The notes below the pieces were generated by a model that was not told the DNA's origin, searched no databases, and worked only from the letters and a program-made list of their open reading frames with translations. A DNA stretch of 64,000 bases from positions 17,409 through 81,408 of the forward strand of contig NZ_KE384020.1 in NCBI RefSeq assembly GCF_000423465.1. The letters run 5' to 3'. The DNA is from Propionicicella superfundia DSM 22317 (lineage in GTDB: Bacteria; Actinomycetota; Actinomycetes; Propionibacteriales; Propionibacteriaceae). How positions within the stretch are numbered: the first letter of the stretch is position 1; each line of letters starts with the position of its first letter. Made by a program: the position numbers and the translations under genes. This document shows, one piece after another, positions 33,241-41,337 of this stretch.

Positions 33241-33540
33241 TCACAGGACGGTCGTCTCGATCTCGTGGTACTGCACGCCGACGCGCGGCGAGGCCATGAG
33301 GCCGGCGACGGCGTCCCGCCACGTCTCGTAGTGCGGCGTCGTCTTGTGCGCATGGAACGCGTCGAGGTCGGCGTACACCTCGTGGAGGACGAAGCGGGTC
33401 GGGTCGGCGTTGCTCTGCAGCACGTCGTACGACCTGCACCCCGGCTCCTTCAGGCTCTCGCGCGCGTTCGCGGCGGAGGCGGCGGCGAACGCCTCGATCC
33501 CGTCGTCGATGACGTGGACGTTGTTGAGCAGGATCAGCAT
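33241..33540 (-). CDS. ABM-fold protein, copy 2
   Basis: A 99-residue paralogue of the downstream gene: VHVIDDGIEAFAAAS, SLKEPGCRSYDV, FVLHEVYADLDAFHAHKTTPHYETWRDAV. The conserved His in HKTTPHY is shared and is the probable active-site residue. The ATG at 33540 follows AAGGGAG. About 96 bases separate the copies. They may form a heterodimer or act on related substrates; no metabolic neighbours identify those. Confidence 0.85.
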   Translation of the reverse strand: MLILLNNVHVIDDGIEAFAAASAANARESLKEPGCRSYDVLQSNADPTRFVLHEVYADLDAFHAHKTTPHYETWRDAVAGLMASPRVGVQYHEIETTVL

Positions 33541-33622
33541 CAGTGCTCCCTTCCTCTCCCTGGTCACTATCCCACACGTGCGCGCGCGGCCGGAGGCTGC
33601 GGGGTGATCGCCGGACGACTCC

Positions 33623-34354
33623 TCAGCGACCGGCGAGCGCGGCCAGGACGGGCGTCCCCGCGAGCGCGATCGTGGTCGCAGCCAGGCAGCCCACGAGAAG
33701 GGCGGTGTCGGCGCGGGTCCACGGGGCGGCGACCGCCCACGTCCGAGGCGTGCCGGTGCGGGCCGGACGGGAGAAACCGCGCGCCTCCATCGCGACCGCG
33801 CTGTCGGTGGCGTCCCGCAGCGCGCCGACGAGGAGGCCCATGGCCTGCGCCGCGCCGGCCCGGAGTGCCGAGACGGGGGAGCGGGACGGGCCCAGGCCGC
33901 GGACCCGTCGGGCTCGGCCGAGGTCCTCCCAGTCGGCCCCGAAGCGCTCGAACCGCTGCAGCGCCGCGACGGCGGCCAGCACGGGCCGGGCGGGCAGCCG
34001 CAGCCGCTGTCCGAGGTGGTCGCCGAGCACGGCCGGGTCCACGAAGGACGCGAACACGACGCCGGGGAGGACGAAGAACCCGATGCGCAGACCGGCGAAA
34101 CCGGCCGCCTCCCACGATCGCGGGGACGCCAGCAGCCAGTTCGACCAGGCGACGGACGCGATCGCCAGCAGCCCGGGAACGAGGCGCGCCCACGGGAATC
34201 GGCCCGGTCCGACCGTCAGCGGGACGGCGACGAGGAGGACGCCGGAGGCGAGGGCGAGCCCGGCCGGCCCGGGCGCCCCGAGACCGCCGACCATGAGAAC
34301 GAACGAGGCGCCGAGCAGCGACAACGGACCGCATCGCGCCAGCATCCCGATCAC
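33623..34354 (-). CDS. ykoC: ECF transporter T component (YkoC/EcfT)
   Basis: A 243-residue membrane protein with about five spans and the cytoplasmic coupling helices of EcfT: residues around ALQRFERFGADWEDLGRARRVRG and the second Ala-Arg-rich motif VAMEARGF, which dock onto the two ATPases. It is the energy-coupling scaffold of the transporter encoded with the two genes upstream. The GTG start overlaps the ATPase stop (GTGA). Under the TPP riboswitch of this operon it should serve uptake of a thiamine precursor. Confidence 0.85.
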   Translation of the reverse strand: MIGMLARCGPLSLLGASFVLMVGGLGAPGPAGLALASGVLLVAVPLTVGPGRFPWARLVPGLLAIASVAWSNWLLASPRSWEAAGFAGLRIGFFVLPGVVFASFVDPAVLGDHLGQRLRLPARPVLAAVAALQRFERFGADWEDLGRARRVRGLGPSRSPVSALRAGAAQAMGLLVGALRDATDSAVAMEARGFSRPARTGTPRTWAVAAPWTRADTALLVGCLAATTIALAGTPVLAALAGR

Positions 34355-35856
34355 GCGACCACCCGTCCCGCGTCGAGTGTCGTGCGGGCATCGGCGAGCA
34401 CGGCCAGCGAGGCGTCGTGCGTCGCGGCCACGACCGCGGTGCCCGCCGCGGCGGCCGCGCGGGCGATGCCCGCGACCACGGCCCAGGTCGCCCGGTCCTG
34501 CCCGACGGTCGGCTCGTCGAGCACGAGCAGATCCGGGCCGTGGACGACGGCGGTCGCAAGCGCGAGCCGGCGTGCCTCCCCACCCGACAGGCTGTGGGGG
34601 TGGCGTCCGGCGAGGTGAGCGATCCCGAGCCGAGCCAGCAGCGCATCGGCCCGGCCGGCGATGTCACGGGCCAGGACGTGCCCGGTGGCGAGAACGGACG
34701 CGCGGCATGTGATCCCGGCGACGGTGAGACCGGGGCGCTGCGGCACCCAGCCCACGCGCTCGGCGACCTCCCGGCTCGACCAGCCGGCGGGTTCCGGGGC
34801 ACGGCCGCGCGCCAGCGGCGGGAGTGCACGGACCCGGCCGGAGGCGGGGCGGCGGAGGCCGGCGACGGCGGCGAGCAGGGTGGACTTCCCGGCGCCGCTG
34901 GCGCCGCGGAGCGTGTGGACCTCCCCGGCGACCACCCGGAGGTCCACGCCGCGGATCGCGACCGCAGCGGACGGGGGTGTGCGGGAGACACGCAGTCCGG
35001 ACCGGAGCCGGTACTCCACGGTCAGCCCCTCGGCGAGCAGCAGGTCCTCGCCGGGCCGGTGGGCGAACCACGGGGAGCACAGGTCCGGCGGGATGTCGGC
35101 GGCGGGCGGATCGGCCGCACCGGGCACCCAGACCCCCGCCGAGAGCAGGTCGGCGGCGTGGTCGCGCAGGACGGCCGACGCCGGCCCGTCCGCGACGATC
35201 CGCCCGCCGACCAGGACGACGAGCCGATCCACCATCGGCAGCCACCCGTCGATCCGGTGGTCGACGACCACGAGGGTCGTGCGCCGGCCGCCGATGACGT
35301 CCGCGACGGCCGCACGCACCTGGGCGGCGGCGTCGTCGTCGAGCATCGACGTCGGCTCGTCCAGCAGCAACAGCCCGGCCGGGGGAGCGATGACGCCTGC
35401 CAGGCCGAGCCGCTGGGACTGTCCTCCCGAGAGCGCCAGGCTCGGGTGGCGGCGCCCGATGTCGAGACCGACCGCGGCGAGGGACTCGTCGACCCTGCGC
35501 CAGAGCTCGCCCCGCGGGATCGCGCGGTTCTCCAGGCCGAAGGCGACGTCCCGGCCGGCCGTCGAGGCCACGACGCCGGCGACCGGATCCTGCAGCAGCA
35601 GGCCGGAGTCGCCTCCCTGCGGGCGCGCACCGCCGACGTGCACCGTGCCGGCCAGCTCACCGTCCTCGACGGCGCCCAGCACGCCTGCGAGTGCGCGCAG
35701 CAGGGTCGACTTCCCCCCGCCGCTCGGACCGGTGACGAGCACCCGCTCGCCGGGCGCGATGTCGAGGTCGATGCCGTCGAGGACGGCCGTGCGCCGGCCG
35801 AGCGGCGTCCACGACAGGCCCCGGAGGCAGATGCCGGACGGAGCGCCGGTCGTCAT
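34351..35856 (-). CDS. ykoD: ECF transporter fused double ATPase (YkoD)
   Basis: A 501-residue protein with two ABC ATPase domains in one chain. Domain 1 has Walker A GPSGGGKST near 41, signature LSGGQSQ near 141 and LLLLDEPTSMLD; domain 2 has GASGAGKST near 317, LSGGEAR near 422 and LLVLDEPTVGQD. Fused EcfA pairs are typical of YkoD-type ECF systems. The ATG at 35856 overlaps the ykoE stop (ATGA). Coupled translation from riboswitch-controlled ykoE is expected. Confidence 0.9.
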   Translation of the reverse strand: MTTGAPSGICLRGLSWTPLGRRTAVLDGIDLDIAPGERVLVTGPSGGGKSTLLRALAGVLGAVEDGELAGTVHVGGARPQGGDSGLLLQDPVAGVVASTAGRDVAFGLENRAIPRGELWRRVDESLAAVGLDIGRRHPSLALSGGQSQRLGLAGVIAPPAGLLLLDEPTSMLDDDAAAQVRAAVADVIGGRRTTLVVVDHRIDGWLPMVDRLVVLVGGRIVADGPASAVLRDHAADLLSAGVWVPGAADPPAADIPPDLCSPWFAHRPGEDLLLAEGLTVEYRLRSGLRVSRTPPSAAVAIRGVDLRVVAGEVHTLRGASGAGKSTLLAAVAGLRRPASGRVRALPPLARGRAPEPAGWSSREVAERVGWVPQRPGLTVAGITCRASVLATGHVLARDIAGRADALLARLGIAHLAGRHPHSLSGGEARRLALATAVVHGPDLLVLDEPTVGQDRATWAVVAGIARAAAAAGTAVVAATHDASLAVLADARTTLDAGRVVA

Positions 35857-36491
35857 CCGTCGCCGGCCCGGCGCAGCGTCTCCTCGGCGCCGGGCGGGAA
35901 CCCGGAGAGCGCGCCGGTGCGAGCCAGCGCACGCACGAGCGCATGCCCGGCGAGGCCCGCGGCGAGACCCGACACGACCGCGAAGGCCAGCATCGCCAGC
36001 TTCCAGGGCCAGGAGTATTCGGCCGCGTAGGACCACCACTCGTAGACGACGATCTCCACGGTCGCCGATGCGGCGCCCGCGAGCATCGCGACGGCGGGCC
36101 CGAACCGGCGCCAGCGGAACGCCGCCAGGACGAGCTCGACGCCGAGGCCTTGCAGGAGACCCGACACGAGGACCCCCGGGCCCCAGGGATTTCCCAGCAG
36201 GTATTCGAGGATGGCCGCGACCAGTTCGACGAACAGGGCGGCGCCCGGCCGGCGCACGATGAGGCCGCCGCCGATCGCAGGCAGCAGCCACACTCCGAGT
36301 GCGAGGGACGCCGCGGGCGGGAAGGCGAGGGTGATCGCCGTCCACGGCGTGTTGAGCAGGTAGTCCCAGGCGATGAAGACGACGCCCATGGCGATGCCGA
36401 ACACGGCGGCGACGACGAAGTCGGCGCCGCGCCATGCCCAGGGGCCACCGCGTGCGAGCGCAGAGGGACGTGACGGAATGTCGGTGGTCAT
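35853..36491 (-). CDS. ykoE: ECF transporter substrate-binding S component, YkoE family
   Basis: A 212-residue membrane protein with about six spans. It resembles YkoE, the S component for hydroxymethylpyrimidine (HMP) or thiamine uptake: FGIAMGVVFIAWDYLLNTPW and EYLLGNPWGPGVLVSGLLQGLGVELVLA are family-like. The ATG at 36491 lies just after GGAAGGAG, which is also the 3' end of the riboswitch. A longer upstream frame would read through the riboswitch and is rejected. Order E-D-C matches the ykoEDC operon of other Gram-positive bacteria. Confidence 0.88.
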   Translation of the reverse strand: MTTDIPSRPSALARGGPWAWRGADFVVAAVFGIAMGVVFIAWDYLLNTPWTAITLAFPPAASLALGVWLLPAIGGGLIVRRPGAALFVELVAAILEYLLGNPWGPGVLVSGLLQGLGVELVLAAFRWRRFGPAVAMLAGAASATVEIVVYEWWSYAAEYSWPWKLAMLAFAVVSGLAAGLAGHALVRALARTGALSGFPPGAEETLRRAGDG

Positions 36492-36496
36492 GACGA

Positions 36497-36578
36497 CTCC
36501 TTCCACCGGTGCGAACCGGATCAAGTTCGAGGGTCTGCGAGGATCTCGCACTCTCAGCGCCGGAGCGCTCCCCTGTCG
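36497..36578 (-). ncRNA. TPP riboswitch (THI element)
   Basis: On the minus strand the conserved pieces appear in order: GGGGAGC, CGCTGAGAGT, GACCCTCGAACTTGATCCGG, then ACCGGTGGAAGGAG. CTGAGA and GAACYTGATC are the invariant thiamine pyrophosphate-binding internal loops. The switch ends in the ribosome binding site of ykoE (GGAAGGAG, 6 bases before the ATG), so TPP binding should hide it and stop translation. Positions on the plus strand are about 36497-36578. Confidence 0.95.
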
Positions 36579-36657
36579 ATTCCTCCACCCTACTGCGTCC
36601 CGGCCGGAGGGGAGAGCCGGTGTCCGTCCCCTACGATTGGCCGGTGGAGAGGACGAG

Positions 36658-37896
36658 ATGGATGTGATGGCGCGCGCCGTGAGACGGACGCCCGTACGGA
36701 TCGCGATCGCGGTGGTCCTCGTGGCGGTCGCGTGGTACCTGTGCATCGGCATCCCGGGCCTCAGCGATGTCCCGCCCTACCGGATCGACCTCGACGTGTA
36801 CCGCCTCGGTGCCGGAGTGTGGCTGCAGGGCGGCGATCTCTACGGCCAACTGCCGAAGACCCAGATCGGCGTCGCGCTGCCCTTCACGTATCCTCCGATC
36901 GCGGCCGTGCTGCTGGCGCCGCTCGTGTGGTTGCCCCTGCCGGTGGCGTCGGTCGTGGTGGGGATCGCCTCGGTGCTCGCGCTGTACGGCGTGGTGTGGT
37001 TGGCCACGCGCGAACTCTCCGATCTCACCGGTGCGGATCTGGCCTGGTTCAGCGCGGGGGCCACCGCATGCTCGCTCCTGCTCGGTCCGGTGCGGGAGAC
37101 GTTCGGGTACGGCCAGATCAACCTGTTCCTGATGCTGCTCGTCGTGGTCGACATGGTCGCGGGCCGCGGTCGGTGGTGGCGAGGCTCGCTCACGGGCATC
37201 GCCGCCGCGATCAAGCTGACTCCGGCCGTGTTCTTCCTCTTCTTCCTCCTTCGCAAGGACTTCCGGGCGATCGTGGTCGGCGGCCTCGCCTTCGTCGCCG
37301 CGCATGCGATCGGCTTCCTCGCGGCGTGGGACGACTCCGTCACCTACTGGACGACGACCCTGCGGGACACGTCGCGCATCGGCGGGCTGGCCTACGCCGC
37401 GAACCAGTCGCTGAACGGCTTCCTCTACCGGCTCGGACTGACGGGCACGGTCGCGCAGGTCGCCTGGCTCGTGCTGGTCGTTCTTCTCGTCGCCGCGGCC
37501 GCCGTCCTCATGGTGCGCCTCATCGGCAGCGGCGAGGAACTGGCGGCGGTTGTGGTGGTGGCCTTCGCCGGGCTGTACGCGTCGCCGGTGTCGTGGGCGC
37601 ATCACTGGGTGTGGGCGGTACCGGCGCTGCTGGTGTGCGCGTGGTGGGCGATGCGCCGCTCGGAGGTCGTCGGCCCCGGGCTGCGCGGGTGTCTGTGGGC
37701 GCTCGTGGTCGCGGGTGTGGCCGTCTTCGCGTCGACCCCGTACTGGTGGTTCCCGCACGAGGAGAACCGCGAGATCCAGTGGGAGTGGTACATGCACCTG
37801 TTCGGCAACGCCAATCTGTGGTGGGGGCTGGCGCTCTTCGCGGCTATGTGGTGGTACACGGTCCGTGTCCGCCGGGTGGCTCCCGCGCGGGGCTGA
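36658..37896 (+). CDS. GT87-type polyprenol-phosphate-mannose mannosyltransferase
   Basis: A 412-residue integral membrane glycosyltransferase of the DUF2029/GT87 family with about ten to eleven spans. IDLDVYRLGAGVWLQGGDLYGQLP places the acidic pair expected to bind metal or donor in the first external loop; FTYPPIAAVLLAPL and IKLTPAVFFLFFLLRKDFRA are further family motifs, and NQSLNGFLYRL is common to actinobacterial members. These enzymes add alpha-mannose from polyprenyl-phosphate mannose to lipomannan-like glycolipids. ATG 36658 follows GAGAGGA; a second ATG three codons on is possible. It is divergent from the riboswitch operon. Confidence 0.85.
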   Translation: MDVMARAVRRTPVRIAIAVVLVAVAWYLCIGIPGLSDVPPYRIDLDVYRLGAGVWLQGGDLYGQLPKTQIGVALPFTYPPIAAVLLAPLVWLPLPVASVVVGIASVLALYGVVWLATRELSDLTGADLAWFSAGATACSLLLGPVRETFGYGQINLFLMLLVVVDMVAGRGRWWRGSLTGIAAAIKLTPAVFFLFFLLRKDFRAIVVGGLAFVAAHAIGFLAAWDDSVTYWTTTLRDTSRIGGLAYAANQSLNGFLYRLGLTGTVAQVAWLVLVVLLVAAAAVLMVRLIGSGEELAAVVVVAFAGLYASPVSWAHHWVWAVPALLVCAWWAMRRSEVVGPGLRGCLWALVVAGVAVFASTPYWWFPHEENREIQWEWYMHLFGNANLWWGLALFAAMWWYTVRVRRVAPARG

Positions 37897-37917
37897 CCGC
37901 GTACGGGCCCCAGGGGC

Positions 37918-38322
37918 TCAGAATCCCCGTCCGGGCTGCTGCCGCGCGGAGGACGGCTGCTGAGCGTATGGCTGCTGCCCGGTGAACGACTGCGGCGGGT
38001 ACGGCGGTTGTGGCACAGAGGGTGGTTGGGCGGGCGTGCGGGGGGACCCGGCCACAGCCACGGCCGTGATCAGCAGGGCCACGCCGAGGACCAGGCCTCC
38101 GTACCCGAGGAGGGCCCGGATCACGGCCGTCTCGGGGATCGCGCCCGTGGAGAACAGCGCCATCCCGATGACCGCCGGCACGAGCTGAGAGGCCACGATG
38201 ACCAGCGTTCCGGCCCAGAGGAGGCCCCGCGCCCGCTTCGCGAGGACCGTACCGATCACAGCGACGGCGATCAGCAGCAGCGACACCAGGGACGGCCCGG
38301 CCAGAAACGCCCAGTAATACAT
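37918..38322 (-). CDS. Small membrane protein with Pro/Gln-rich tail
   Basis: A 134-residue protein I cannot assign. Three hydrophobic spans (about residues 5-27, 34-57 and 66-92) precede a cytoplasmic or external tail very rich in Pro, Gln and Tyr (PPSVPQPPYPPQSF). Such low-complexity tails occur on actinobacterial membrane proteins. It is convergent with the mannosyltransferase gene, 21 bases apart, and divergent from the MFS gene. Confidence 0.65.
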   Translation of the reverse strand: MYYWAFLAGPSLVSLLLIAVAVIGTVLAKRARGLLWAGTLVIVASQLVPAVIGMALFSTGAIPETAVIRALLGYGGLVLGVALLITAVAVAGSPRTPAQPPSVPQPPYPPQSFTGQQPYAQQPSSARQQPGRGF

Positions 38323-38484
38323 GCCTCGAGCCTATCGGCGCCGGAGGTCCCCGCCGTGCCGGTGGCGTCGGCCGCGGGGCGGGAGGTCCCGGTGGTGGTC
38401 CCGCTGTCCGCTCCGCAACCGCGATCCGGGACGGCGGGCGCCGGGTGTATCGTTGTCTCACCATTTGCTCATTAGGAGACTAAG

Positions 38485-39840
38485 GTGTCCGACCTCACCA
38501 CATCGCCGGTCCGTCCGCTCACGCGGGCAGAGCGCCTCGACCGGCTCCCGTTCACGCGCAAGCACGCCAGACTGCTGGTCGGCTCGGGCGTCGGCTGGGC
38601 GCTCGACGCGATGGACGTCAGCCTCATCTCGTTCGTCATGGCCGCACTGGCCAAACAGTGGCAGCTCGATGCGACGACCCTGTCCGTGATCGCCTCGGTC
38701 GGCTTCGTGGGAATGGCTCTCGGAGCCGGCCTGGCGGGCCTCCTGGCCGACCGCATCGGACGCAGGCAGGTGTTCGCGCTCACCTTGCTCGTCTACGGGC
38801 TCGCCACCGGCGCGTCGGCACTGGCGACGAGCGTCGCCCTCCTGATCGCGCTCCGCTTCGTGGTCGGTCTCGGGCTCGGCGGCGAGCTGCCGGTGGCGTC
38901 CACGCTCGTCTCGGAGTACGCCCCGCGAGCGATCCGCGGCCGGATGGTCGTTGCACTGGAGGCCTTCTGGGCGGTCGGATGGCTGGTCGCCGCTCTCATC
39001 GGCTACCTTCTCGTCCCCGCCGATCCCAACGGCTGGCGCTGGGCGTTGGCCGCAGGGCTGCTCCCGACCGTCTATGCCGTCTTCGTCCGGCTGCGGCTGC
39101 CCGAGTCGGTGCGTTTCCTGGAGAAGAAGGGCCGTCACGCCGAAGCGGAACGGGCCGTCCGCGAGTACGAGGAGGCGGCAGGCGTGCCCGCGCCCGCTCC
39201 GGACGAGATCGCCGCGGCGGACCAGGATGCGCAGAGCGGGGAGGCGGTCACGCGGCGGTCCATCTGGGCGCCCGACCTGCGCGTTCGCACCGCCGCGCTG
39301 TGGGCGGTCTGGTTCTGCATCAACCTGTCGTACTACGGGGCGTTCATCTGGATCCCGTCACTGCTGGTGGAGCGCGGGTTCCCTCTTGCCAAGTCGTTCG
39401 AGTTCACCTTGTACATCACACTCGCGCAACTCCCGGGATACCTGCTGGCGGCCATCCTTGTGGAGATCTGGGGCCGGCGCGCCACGCTCGTCACGTTCCT
39501 GGCCGGTTCGGCGGTCGCAGCGGCGCTGTTCGGGTTCGCCGCCGAGCCGTGGCAGATCATCGCCGCCGGCTGCATGCTGTCGGTCTTCAACCTCGGCGCG
39601 TGGGGAGCGCTGTACGCCGTCGGGCCCGAGCTGTATCCGACGAGCATCCGGGGGCGTGGCACGGGAGCGGCGGCCAGCTTCGGGCGCATTGCGTCGATCA
39701 TCGCGCCGCTGGCCGTGCCGCCGTTGCTGCATCTCGGCGGCGAGGCTCTGGTGTTCGGCGTGTTCGGCGTGTCGTTCGCGTTGGCGGCCGTATCGGCCGG
39801 TTTCCTTCCAGAACGGAAACACGTGGCGCTCGAAGGTTGA
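38485..39840 (+). CDS. MFS transporter, sugar/acid porter type
   Basis: A 451-residue major facilitator with twelve spans. The loop 2-3 motif reads GLLADRIGRRQVF, loop 4-5 has RFVVGLGLGGELPVASTLVSEYAP and the 8-9 loop has EIWGRR. GWALDAMDVSLISFVM in helix 1, with acidic residues, and GPELYPTSIRGRGTG resemble the SV2-like and aromatic acid/niacin porters more than the sugar porters. GTG start at 38485 follows AGGAGACTAAG. Substrate uncertain; it is not clearly linked to either catabolic cluster nearby. Confidence 0.85.
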   Translation: MSDLTTSPVRPLTRAERLDRLPFTRKHARLLVGSGVGWALDAMDVSLISFVMAALAKQWQLDATTLSVIASVGFVGMALGAGLAGLLADRIGRRQVFALTLLVYGLATGASALATSVALLIALRFVVGLGLGGELPVASTLVSEYAPRAIRGRMVVALEAFWAVGWLVAALIGYLLVPADPNGWRWALAAGLLPTVYAVFVRLRLPESVRFLEKKGRHAEAERAVREYEEAAGVPAPAPDEIAAADQDAQSGEAVTRRSIWAPDLRVRTAALWAVWFCINLSYYGAFIWIPSLLVERGFPLAKSFEFTLYITLAQLPGYLLAAILVEIWGRRATLVTFLAGSAVAAALFGFAAEPWQIIAAGCMLSVFNLGAWGALYAVGPELYPTSIRGRGTGAAASFGRIASIIAPLAVPPLLHLGGEALVFGVFGVSFALAAVSAGFLPERKHVALEG

Positions 39841-40194
39841 TGCACGCTTGAAACACCGCTTATGAGCGAACTCGAATCGTGGTTCTCGGGCGAGTGCCTA
39901 TGATACGTTCGAGCCACGCATGGGACGCGTCAGAGCGATGTTGCTTGTCCGGAAGGGGGTTGGCATGATCCTGGTCCAGGTTTTGGCGGTCTGTGGTCAG
40001 TCTCATACCTCTCCTCAGCGGGGCGACAGATGCCCTGAGGCGCGTACCGGTGGCGGCGCGGTCACGCTGTGCCGTCCGGGCGCCCCATGACAAAGGTCAA
40101 TCCTCGGCAAGGTCGAAGCCAGGTGCTTGGCCGCGCGACTGTCGGCGACGGGGCCACAGTCGTTACTCCTAGTCATCGAAAGTGATGGGAAAAC
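39841..40194 (+). promoter_or_regulatory. Upstream region of the permease-kinase locus
   Basis: Between the MFS stop and the permease start lie a -10-like TATGAT at 39899-39904, CTCGAA at 39871-39876 with its inverse TTCGAG at 39908-39913 (a loose dyad around the -10), and a small open frame with a strong ribosome site (listed separately). About 100 bases after it have no recognisable motif. The leader would be some 285 bases long. Confidence 0.4.
39965..40090 (+). CDS. Possible 41-residue leader peptide
   Basis: ATG 39965 to TGA 40088-40090 encodes 41 residues beginning MILVQVLAVCGQSHTSPQ. A strong ribosome site GGAAGGGGG at 39951-39959 lies 5 bases before the ATG, better than that of the permease gene behind it. 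The product resembles nothing I know. It could be a regulatory leader ORF or a chance frame; GC at third positions is not exceptional. Confidence 0.3.
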   Translation: MILVQVLAVCGQSHTSPQRGDRCPEARTGGGAVTLCRPGAP

Positions 40195-41280
40195 ATGACA
40201 TTCGACATCGTGCAACACCTGTTCTGGTTGATTGCGGCGCTCGGTGGCGGCTTCTTCGGCGCTGCTATCGGCGGTAACTTCTCGTTCGTCATCACCGGCT
40301 TCACCGCCCTGATGGCATTGGGTGCGGCCGCGATCCCCACCACCACGGGCGATCCGGGTGCCGTCTCCGCCACGGTCTTCGGCTACCTGGCGTTCGGTCC
40401 GTTCACCGGCCCGCACGTGGCCTTCGGTGGTGCGGTCGCCGGTGCGGCGTACGCAGCGCATAAGGGTTACACCGAGTCCGGCAAGGACATCGTCCTTCCG
40501 CTGGCACGCCTCGGCAAGCCCGACGTCCTGCTCGTCGGCGCCCTGTTCGGCGGCATCGGCTACATCATCCAGCAGATCTACGCGAACATCCCCTGGTTCG
40601 GGACCCACACCGACAGCGTGGCGGTCACCGTCGTCACCTCGGCGCTCATCGTTCGTGCTGTCTTCGGCAAGAACGCCACCGATCCCGAGCACGGCAGCTC
40701 GCTCGTCAACTTCGAGAAGCGGATCGACGGCCTCAAGCCGCGCGACGACGCTGCCTGGCTGCGTCATATGGAGACCCCGGGCCAGTTGGTCCCGCTGGGC
40801 TTCTTCGCCGGTCTGCTCGCCGCCGGTGCGGCCCTGTACCTGGCCTTCACGTTCCCGGGCATCGCTGGCAACGCCAACGTCTTCCCGTTCGCCATCTCGG
40901 CCGTGACGATTCTGTTCCTCAACATCGGCTACAACATCCCTGTCACCCACCACATCACCAACATCGCGGGTCTGGGCGCGATCATGTTCTTCCCGATCTT
41001 CCTCGGGAATGCTGCCTACGGGCCGAAGGGCTTCGACCCGACCGCGTTCGCGCACGCGCTGACCACCGACAGCAAGATGGCCGGTGCGGCCATCGGCGCT
41101 CTCATCGTCGGCGCTCTGTTCGGTGTCATGGCGGCGTTCCTGGGTGAGTTCGGCGCCCGGCTGCTCTACAACCGTGGCACGACCCACATCGACCCTCCGG
41201 CCTTCGCCATCTTCATCAGCAACACGATCGTCTGGGTCGTCGCGCTGATCGTGCAGGCCGCGGCCGGCATCGGGGCCTAG
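40195..41280 (+). CDS. Unrecognised multi-span permease of the polyol locus
   Basis: A 361-residue hydrophobic protein with about nine or ten membrane segments. I do not recognise a characterised family. Gly- and aromatic-rich helices carry polar residues inside the membrane: FGAAIGGNFSFVITG near 20-35, FGPFTGPHVAFGGAVAG near 65-85, and NIPVTHHITNIAGLGA near 245-262. A soluble loop around residues 165-195 contains charged residues. It is first in a set with an HAD phosphatase and a sugar kinase, so import of a polyol or sugar is the natural guess. The ribosome site is weak (GATGGG). No signal for a channel or a known transporter signature was seen. Confidence 0.7.
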   Translation: MTFDIVQHLFWLIAALGGGFFGAAIGGNFSFVITGFTALMALGAAAIPTTTGDPGAVSATVFGYLAFGPFTGPHVAFGGAVAGAAYAAHKGYTESGKDIVLPLARLGKPDVLLVGALFGGIGYIIQQIYANIPWFGTHTDSVAVTVVTSALIVRAVFGKNATDPEHGSSLVNFEKRIDGLKPRDDAAWLRHMETPGQLVPLGFFAGLLAAGAALYLAFTFPGIAGNANVFPFAISAVTILFLNIGYNIPVTHHITNIAGLGAIMFFPIFLGNAAYGPKGFDPTAFAHALTTDSKMAGAAIGALIVGALFGVMAAFLGEFGARLLYNRGTTHIDPPAFAIFISNTIVWVVALIVQAAAGIGA

Positions 41281-41337
41281 TAGCCACAGCACCATCCTGA
41301 GCACCATCAACAACTGATCGACAGACAGAGAGAGACA

